A stretch of 5,084 nt of DNA, taken from contig JALTPW010000247.1 of the NCBI GenBank assembly GCA_026999335.1, positions 1-5,084 of the forward strand, given 5' to 3'. Made by a program: the position numbers and the translations under genes. The DNA is from Chromatiales bacterium (GTDB lineage Bacteria > Pseudomonadota > Gammaproteobacteria > SZUA-152). Positions 1 to 3,957 of the stretch are shown piece by piece. Below the pieces are notes generated by a model. It was not told the DNA's origin. It did not search any database and saw nothing but the letters and a program-made list of their open reading frames with translations. Position 1 is the stretch's first letter. Each line of letters opens with the position of its first letter.

Positions 1-27
1 TCACGCCACATGCACATGAATAATCGT

Positions 28-52
28 GTAGGGCACACAAAACGTGCCTTAC
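28..52 (+). repeat. Hairpin headed by GTAGGG
   Basis: GTAGGGCAC (28-36) pairs with GTGCCTTAC (44-52) over nine positions with one G-T wobble, around a seven-base loop. It begins with GTAG, like the palindromes near 189, 962 and 2099. A smaller CGAAC/GTTCG hairpin follows at 70-85. Confidence 0.5.
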
Positions 53-173
53 TGGACTCAATCAACACTCGAACGATACGGTTCGCTACCGCTCACCAGC
101 ATCCTACACAGACGACTGAAATCATCTTCCACACGATCTTCAACAATCCGTGCAACCGACCACCAATACTAAA

Positions 174-352
174 CTACCACCCACTAAAGTAGGTGGGTTA
201 GCGCATTCGGTGCTGATGGCTAAAGTTATCAACCTCGCACCGTCATCAGCGCGCATGAGTCAAAACATGAAAATCAAAGTCATCGTCTAAAGACGATGGT
301 TTTGACCAAGTTAATGGAAAATAAATCTGACCGCCTAAAGGCGGTGGCTTTA
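174..352 (+). repeat. Array of four hairpins with C-UAAA-G loops
   Basis: CTAAAG occurs at 184, 220, 287 and 335, each time at the tip of an inverted repeat. Hairpin 1 (about 177-196) is CCACC, a C-A mismatch, then AC/GT around TAAA. Hairpin 2 (214-231) is TGATGGC-TAAA-GTTATCA, seven pairs including two wobbles. Hairpin 3 (274-305) pairs over 14 positions with two wobbles around TAAA. Hairpin 4 (330-345) is ACCGCC-TAAA-GGCGGT, with a further TAAA/TTTA pairing outside it (322-325 with 349-352). Hairpins 1, 3 and 4 continue as GRTGGNTT on the right. From memory this resembles right ends of IS200/IS605-type TnpB elements, but no transposase gene is in view. Confidence 0.6.
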
Positions 353-369
353 ACCTTGTAAACGAGAGA

Positions 370-375
370 TATAAT
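370..375 (+). promoter_or_regulatory. Probable sigma-70 -10 box for the VOC gene
   Basis: TATAAT at 370-375 is a perfect -10 consensus, 83 bases before the chosen VOC start. The -35 match is weak: CTTTAA at 348-353 gives a 16-base spacer. The better-looking TTGTAA at 356-361 is only 8 bases away and too close. Transcription would start near 381-383, right before the leader hairpin. This is a sequence match only. Confidence 0.5.
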
Positions 376-384
376 AAAGCACAC

Positions 385-422
385 AACAACTACTGACACT
401 ATGCTGTCAGCAGGGGGTTGTT
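385..422 (+). promoter_or_regulatory. Two-part hairpin in the VOC mRNA leader
   Basis: The inner stem CTGACA/TGTCAG (393-398 with 405-410) has a six-base loop. The outer stem AACAAC/GTTGTT (385-390 with 417-422) is separated from it by an internal loop (TA on one side, CAGGGG on the other). It would sit almost at the 5' end of the mRNA made from the -10 box at 370-375. It could be an operator as DNA, or a stability or translation-control element as RNA. Neither role is shown. Confidence 0.5.
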
Positions 423-447
423 AGACTCATGCTTACTCAAATACAAA

Positions 448-453
448 AGAGGA
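448..453 (+). promoter_or_regulatory. Ribosome binding site deciding the VOC start
   Basis: AGAGGA lies here, with GAGG ending six bases before ATG at 459. This is the best Shine-Dalgarno match in the leader and favours the 459 start over 429. Confidence 0.65.
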
Positions 454-458
454 CTGTC

Positions 459-839
459 ATGAGCGATACAATGAAACAACCTGGCGCGTTCAGCTGGAAT
501 GAACTCACCACCACGGATGTCGATGGGGCAAAGGCGTTTTACGCTGAACTACTGGGCTGGAGCATGGACGACCTGCCCTCGGGGGATACGACCTACACCA
601 TGCTGAAGGCCGGTGGGCAGGAAGTCGCTGGCATGATGGCGACACCGCCGGAAGCGGCCAGCATGCCGGCAATGTGGGGTAGCTATGTCACCGTAGAAGA
701 TGTTGACGCCCAGGCGGGCAAGGCGGAGACGCTGGGTGGCAAGGTACTGGTGCCGCCACGGGATATTCCAAATGTTGGTCGCTTTTGCGTGATTCAGGAT
801 CCCCAGGGCGCCGTCCTTTCGTTGATCACCTACGTGTAA
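459..839 (+). CDS. VOC (glyoxalase/bleomycin-resistance fold) family protein
   Basis: Small single-domain protein of 126 residues from the vicinal oxygen chelate superfamily. The first beta-alpha-beta-beta-beta module is seen in FSWNELTTTDVDGAKAFYAELLGW (residues 11-34). The second starts at WGSYVTVEDVD (73-83) and ends in FCVIQDPQGAVLSLITYV, the usual VOC C-terminal signature with DPxGA. Sequence alone does not give the substrate. E15 sits where many VOC enzymes place a metal ligand, but a metal site cannot be confirmed. ATG at 459 is preferred because AGAGG ends six bases upstream. An in-frame ATG at 429 would add ten residues but has no comparable site, and ATG at 471 is a weaker alternative. 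The gene stands alone, convergent with dapB, in AT-richer structured DNA with its own promoter, which suggests an independent, possibly acquired, gene. The last base of its TAA stop is already part of the downstream inverted repeat. Confidence 0.88.
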   Translation: MSDTMKQPGAFSWNELTTTDVDGAKAFYAELLGWSMDDLPSGDTTYTMLKAGGQEVAGMMATPPEAASMPAMWGSYVTVEDVDAQAGKAETLGGKVLVPPRDIPNVGRFCVIQDPQGAVLSLITYV

Positions 840-961
840 AAACAGCCCCTTCGGCGTGGCGCATGGCCATGATTTCGGATTTGATCATGCGCCACCCCGT
901 CATTGAGCAGCTTCCATATCCAGAGGCCATCGTGCGCATGGCGCACGCTACGGGCTGTTTT
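839..961 (+). repeat. Inverted repeat enclosing two hairpins (three-way-junction layout)
   Basis: AAAACAGCCC (839-848) and GGGCTGTTTT (952-961) are perfect 10-bp complements. Between them are two independent hairpins: GTGGCGCATG/CATGCGCCAC (856-865 with 886-895, 10 bp) and CGTGCGC/GCGCACG (931-937 with 941-947, 7 bp, loop ATG). GCGCATGGC is repeated exactly at 859-867 and 934-942. The outer left arm begins at the last base of the VOC stop codon, and the right arm ends in TTTT. It may serve as a composite transcription terminator for the VOC gene, or be a small mobile palindromic element. There is no credible coding frame. Confidence 0.6.
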
Positions 962-1021
962 GTAGGTTGGTGGTGAGCTTACGAAACCAACAATGTTGGG
1001 ATTCCTGCGTCACCATCAACC
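962..1021 (+). repeat. REP-like imperfect palindrome with GTAG head
   Basis: GGTTGGTGGTGA (965-976) pairs with TCACCATCAACC (1010-1021) with one mismatch. After an internal mismatched part, CCAACA and TGTTGG close the tip at about 987-999. GTAG at 962-965 heads the structure, as in REP elements mobilised by RAYT (TnpA-REP) transposases. It follows directly on the 839-961 structure and lies between convergent genes, a usual place for REPs. Family membership is inferred from layout only. Confidence 0.55.
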
Positions 1022-1277
1022 GACAATAAGTAGGGTGTCAGACTTAACTTAATGACATTGCCTCGACTTCCCTTACAATCGAGCAGTGACATCCCAAGGG
1101 TAACTCCAGCCTATCACCGAAATAACTGGTTGATATAGGAAAAACCACTACATATCTTTCCTTCTCTGTCCTGAGTGCTTGTAAAGATCACTCTACCCAC
1201 GTCAGGAAGCACCGTCCTGAGTGACACCCTTCCTCGTAAAAATTTCAGTAAAACAATACTTCATTAGGAATTTCTGA
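1022..1277. other. Non-coding spacer downstream of dapB with small inverted repeats
   Basis: No gene is supported on either strand. Visible structure: TGTCA/TGACA (1036-1040 with 1053-1057) enclosing two TTAA motifs; CTCGA/TCGAG (1062-1066 with 1079-1083); CCCTT/AAGGG (1070-1074 with 1096-1100); and TCAGGA/TCCTGA (1202-1207 with 1215-1220). The 10-base word GTCCTGAGTG occurs directly repeated at 1168 and 1214. On the dapB strand the TCAGGA hairpin lies about 57 bases past the stop, but no U-run follows, so I see no clear terminator. Confidence 0.5.
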
Positions 1278-2075
1278 CTACAGGTCGAGCACATTCTGCA
1301 TATCGTATAAACCTGCTTCGCGTCCCTTGAGCCACAGGGCCGCACGCACCGCACCGCTAGCAAAGGTCATGCGCGACGAAGCCTTGTGGGTGATCTCCAC
1401 CCGCTCGCCGATATCGGCGAACATCACCGTGTGCTCGCCGACGATGTCCCCGGCGCGGATAGTCTCGAAACCAATGGTCTTGCGATCACGCTCGCCAGTG
1501 CGGCCTTCACGGCCGTAAACCGCACACTCTTTTAGATCACGGCCCAGGGTCTCGGCTACCACCTCGCCCATACGCAGGGCGGTGCCAGAGGGGGCATCGA
1601 CCTTGTGGCGGTGATGTGCCTCGATAATCTCGATATCCACCTTGTCGCCCAGCACCTTCGCCGCCATCTCCAGCAGCTTGAGGCACAGATTCACGCCCAC
1701 GCTCATGTTGGGAGCGAAGACGATGCCGATCTCCTGCGCCGCATCGGCCAGCTCGGCCTTCTGCGCGTCCGTGAGGCCGGTGGTGCCGATGACCATGGCG
1801 GCACCGCGCGCCCGGCATACGGCCAGATTGCCCATGGTGACTTCGGGCAGGGTGAAGTCGATCAGCACATCGAACTCGCCGGCCGACTGCAAATCATTCA
1901 CCACGGCCACGCCCAGTCTGCCGATACCCGCCAGCTCGCCGGCGTCGCTGCCCACCAGTGTACTGCCAGCCCGTTCGATGGCTGCGGTAACCGTGGCGCC
2001 TTCCGTTTGCTGCACGGCCTCCAGCAGGGTCTTGCCCATACGCCCGGCTGCGCCGGTAATGGCTACTTTGATCAT
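1278..2075 (-). CDS. dapB: 4-hydroxy-tetrahydrodipicolinate reductase
   Basis: Cytosolic enzyme of the diaminopimelate/lysine pathway. It reduces 4-hydroxy-tetrahydrodipicolinate to tetrahydrodipicolinate with NAD(P)H, supplying lysine and the peptidoglycan cross-linking residue. The 265 residues compare with 273 in E. coli. The N-terminal Rossmann domain carries the dinucleotide-binding GAAGRMG (8-14), then FTLPE (74-78) and GTTG (97-100). The catalytic domain has EAHHRHKVDAPSGTA (152-166), in which H154 and K158 correspond to the catalytic His and Lys of the family, and SGTA binds the substrate carboxylate. The C-terminus GLYDMQNVLDL is the conserved family ending. The start is supported by GGGAG four bases before ATG. 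It follows the DsrE-like gene by 64 bases and may be co-transcribed with it. In many gammaproteobacteria dapB is followed by carA-carB; here it is followed by about 440 bases of non-coding DNA and a convergent gene. The stop is TAG at 1278-1280. Confidence 0.98.
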   Translation of the reverse strand: MIKVAITGAAGRMGKTLLEAVQQTEGATVTAAIERAGSTLVGSDAGELAGIGRLGVAVVNDLQSAGEFDVLIDFTLPEVTMGNLAVCRARGAAMVIGTTGLTDAQKAELADAAQEIGIVFAPNMSVGVNLCLKLLEMAAKVLGDKVDIEIIEAHHRHKVDAPSGTALRMGEVVAETLGRDLKECAVYGREGRTGERDRKTIGFETIRAGDIVGEHTVMFADIGERVEITHKASSRMTFASGAVRAALWLKGREAGLYDMQNVLDL

Positions 2076-2098
2076 GTCTCTCCCGAAGTGTTTTCTAG

Positions 2099-2119
2099 GT
2101 AGGGTGGGCCTTGCCCATA
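2099..2119 (+). repeat. Short GTAG-headed palindrome in the gap before dapB
   Basis: On the plus strand GTAGGG leads into TGGGC-CTT-GCCCA, a 5-bp stem with a 3-base loop, followed by TAC. The GTAGGGTG start is shared exactly with 1030-1037. GTAG followed by a hairpin is the hallmark of REP elements recognised by RAYT transposases (established for the family). Assigning this copy to such a family is inference. It lies in the 64-base gap between the DsrE-like gene and dapB. Confidence 0.4.
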
Positions 2120-2139
2120 CACAGCCGTCTTCGCAAAGA

Positions 2140-2649
2140 TTACCAACTGATATAGGCGTACCCGTCTTGCTGCAATTCCATCAGATCCGACGCCCCCACT
2201 TCCACGACGCGGACAAAGGGCTGCATGTCTTTCGCTTCCCAACCCAATGCCTGCATGGTGTTACCACAAGCATGGAATTCCACCCCGTACTGACTCAGGC
2301 TGGACACACGCTGACGGGTTTCCTCACTCACCGGCCGCCGAGGTTCCTTTGCCAGGATGTGCAGACCCGGGCCGATGGCTACCACCACGATATGGATGTT
2401 GTCGCCGTATTTGCGCAGCATGGCGCCGACGGAAAACAGCACCGCTTTCTGATAGGCCTCGTCGGCCTTATTGAACTGGTAAACCAGCTTGTGATCCGAC
2501 GGATCACCAGGGAAACGCAGCGCCTCGTCCTCATCGGCCGCGCAGGTCACACCCGCGATACTCCAACAGAACAGGACGGCCAGCAAGGTGGCCGGAAAAT
2601 ATCGACACTCGCGACGCCGACTGACGCTCGGCCCTCCTCCCCCGCCCAT
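2140..2649 (-). CDS. Secreted DsrE/DsrF-like family protein
   Basis: The protein has 169 residues. A Gly-rich and then Arg-rich start (SRRRECRYF) precedes a hydrophobic stretch (about 19-35, PATLLAVLFCWSIAGVT), with a likely signal-peptidase I site after VTCA (residue 37). Cys36 does not sit in a good lipobox, so a periplasmic protein is more likely than a lipoprotein. The mature part has the alternating beta-alpha pattern of the DsrE/DsrF-like fold: KLVYQFN, an AYQKAVLFSVGAMLRKYG helix, the strand IHIVVVAIGPGLHIL, then YGVEFHACGNTM with a single cysteine (C128), and a C-terminal VRVVEVGASDLMELQQDGYAY segment. In DsrE-type proteins a cysteine in this region can carry sulfur; that role here is inference from the family. 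The start is backed by GGGAG placed 7 bases before ATG. It lies between dnaJ and dapB on the same strand, which is not the classical gene order. The exact function is unknown. Confidence 0.85.
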   Translation of the reverse strand: MGGGGGPSVSRRRECRYFPATLLAVLFCWSIAGVTCAADEDEALRFPGDPSDHKLVYQFNKADEAYQKAVLFSVGAMLRKYGDNIHIVVVAIGPGLHILAKEPRRPVSEETRQRVSSLSQYGVEFHACGNTMQALGWEAKDMQPFVRVVEVGASDLMELQQDGYAYISW

Positions 2650-2691
2650 GACAGCACTCCCAACAGGTTAATAACTTACTTTATTTATTCC

Positions 2692-3828
2692 TTATAACTT
2701 TATGTCTTCAAAGAATTTTTTCACCCCATCAAGCCACGAATGTTCCTTCGGGCGATGGGTGCTGCTGCTCGACATCGTGCTATCGAGTTCACGCAGCAGG
2801 TCTTTCTGTTTTTGGTTCAGGTTGACCGGCGTTTCGATCAGCACCCGGCAGAGTAAGTCGCCCACCGTGCCCCCACGCACTGATTTCACGCCCTTGCCGC
2901 GTAACTTGAACAGGCGTCCGCTCTGCGTTTCGGCAGGGATTTTCAGCTTGACCCGACCATCCAGGGTCGGCACCTCCAGCTCACCACCCAGCGCCGCGGT
3001 AACGAAGCTGATAGGCACCTCGCAGTAGAGGTCACTCTCTTCGCGCACGAAAATGGGATGTTCCTTGACGCTGATCTGCACATACAAATCGCCTGCCGGC
3101 GCACCGCGCCCCCCGGCTTCGCCTTCGCCGGCCAGGCGAATACGATCACCATTGTCCACCCCCGCCGGTACTTTCACCGAGAGGGTTTTCTGCTCTTCAA
3201 CGCGGCCCTGACCGTGGCAGGTGGTGCAGGGATCCTTGATCATTTGTCCGCTGCCGTGACACTGCGGGCAGGTCTGCTGCAGGGAGAAAAAGCCCTGTTG
3301 CATACGCACTTGACCGACACCGCCACAGGTGGTGCAGGTGGTCGGCGAAGAGCCCTTCTTGGCACCGTTACCGCCACAGCTGGAACAGCTCACAGAGGTG
3401 GGTACACGGATCTTGACCGTGGTACCGCGTACGGCCTCTTCCAGGGTCAATTCCAGGTGATAACGCAGGTCAGCGCCACGGCGGGTTCGTTGCTGCCCAC
3501 CACCACCCCGGCTGCCGCCGAAGATATCCCCAAACACATCGCCGAAGATGTCGCTGAAACTGCCACCATCGGCCGCACCCGGCCCGCCGCCACCCATCCC
3601 TGCATCCACGCCGGCATGACCAAACTGGTCATAAGCCGCGCGCTTCTGAGCATCGGAAAGCACCTCGTAGGCTTCCTTGGCCTCCTTGAACTTTTCCACC
3701 GCCTCGGTATTGTCGGGATTGCGGTCCGGGTGATGCTTCATGGCCTGCCGTTTGAAGGCCTTTTTCAGCTCGATCTCGGTAGCATTGCGCTCCACACCGA
3801 GTACTACGTAGTAATCACGTTTGGACAT
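2692..3828 (-). CDS. dnaJ: Chaperone protein DnaJ (Hsp40 co-chaperone), full length
   Basis: Co-chaperone that delivers unfolded proteins to DnaK and stimulates its ATPase in the cytosol. The 378 residues compare with 376 in E. coli. The J domain spans residues 1-70 with the essential HPD at 33-35. A Gly/Phe-rich linker follows (about 76-112, with repeated DIFGD/FGDIFGG motifs). The zinc-binding region has four CxxCxGxG repeats at 148-155 (CSSCGGNG), 165-172 (CTTCGGVG), 187-194 (CPQCHGSG) and 201-208 (CTTCHGQG). The C-terminal substrate-binding and dimerisation domains run to the end. All eight zinc cysteines are present, so this is a complete type I DnaJ. The start MSKRDYYVVLG is the conserved family start. 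However, the bases just upstream (AGTTAAAAAATAAT) contain no recognisable Shine-Dalgarno sequence. It is the second visible gene of the dnaK cluster; its TAA stop lies 42 bases before the DsrE-like gene. Confidence 0.98.
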   Translation of the reverse strand: MSKRDYYVVLGVERNATEIELKKAFKRQAMKHHPDRNPDNTEAVEKFKEAKEAYEVLSDAQKRAAYDQFGHAGVDAGMGGGGPGAADGGSFSDIFGDVFGDIFGGSRGGGGQQRTRRGADLRYHLELTLEEAVRGTTVKIRVPTSVSCSSCGGNGAKKGSSPTTCTTCGGVGQVRMQQGFFSLQQTCPQCHGSGQMIKDPCTTCHGQGRVEEQKTLSVKVPAGVDNGDRIRLAGEGEAGGRGAPAGDLYVQISVKEHPIFVREESDLYCEVPISFVTAALGGELEVPTLDGRVKLKIPAETQSGRLFKLRGKGVKSVRGGTVGDLLCRVLIETPVNLNQKQKDLLRELDSTMSSSSTHRPKEHSWLDGVKKFFEDIKL

Positions 3829-3889
3829 ATTATTTTTTAACTACAGTTAGTTATAAACAGTTTTGAATAATTTCCCTTAAACGGCGTAA

Positions 3890-3919
3890 CGCGACAGGCG
3901 GGAAAACCCCGCTGTCGCG
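3890..3919 (-). promoter_or_regulatory. GC-rich hairpin between dnaK and dnaJ
   Basis: The arms CGCGACAG and CTGTCGCG pair perfectly over 8 bp. They continue, after one bulged C, into 4 more pairs around a short GTTTT loop. On the transcribed strand the hairpin lies about 40 bases after the dnaK stop and about 60 bases before the dnaJ start. No run of U follows it, so it is not a standard rho-independent terminator. A processing, mRNA-stabilising or partial attenuation role that sets the dnaK:dnaJ ratio is plausible, but this is inference. Confidence 0.6.
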
Positions 3920-3957
3920 TCTTGCCGTACACAGCGATCTTCAGGCCACCGGCGAGA

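Larger units (their letters stand above)
1..428. other. Non-coding, structured AT-richer region upstream of the VOC gene
   Basis: I recognise no gene here. One plus-strand frame is open from position 1 to TAG at 190-192 (62 codons before the stop), but the product is a His/Thr/Asn-rich string with no recognisable domain, and there is no Shine-Dalgarno sequence before its ATG codons. The region is dominated by hairpins at 28-52, 70-85, 174-201, 214-231, 274-305 and 322-352, then the VOC promoter and leader. It reads more like a structured RNA or the end of a mobile element than spacer DNA. Confidence 0.55.

Noticed and set aside
174..352. CRISPR array
   Set aside because: Only the CTAAAG tip and a short tail are shared. 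The stems differ and spacing is irregular (36, 67 and 48 bases), so there is no repeat-spacer structure.
785..976. Plus-strand open frame of 63 codons from the VOC 3' end into the inverted repeat
   Set aside because: It starts inside the VOC gene in another frame and runs through the three-way-junction structure. There is no ribosome site or recognisable product.
1168..1223. Direct repeat GTCCTGAGTG as a target-site duplication
   Set aside because: The copies are only 46 bases apart with no element between them. A 10-base repeat at this distance may be chance.
1642..2697. Long plus-strand open frame of 351 codons across dapB and the DsrE-like gene
   Set aside because: It is antisense to two well-supported genes, spans their boundary, and its product shows no recognisable domain. 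It is a shadow of GC-rich coding DNA.
3058..3840. Plus-strand open frame of 260 codons antisense to dnaJ
   Set aside because: It lies entirely over the conserved dnaJ sequence. The Ala/Thr/Gly-rich product is what the complement of that gene would give.
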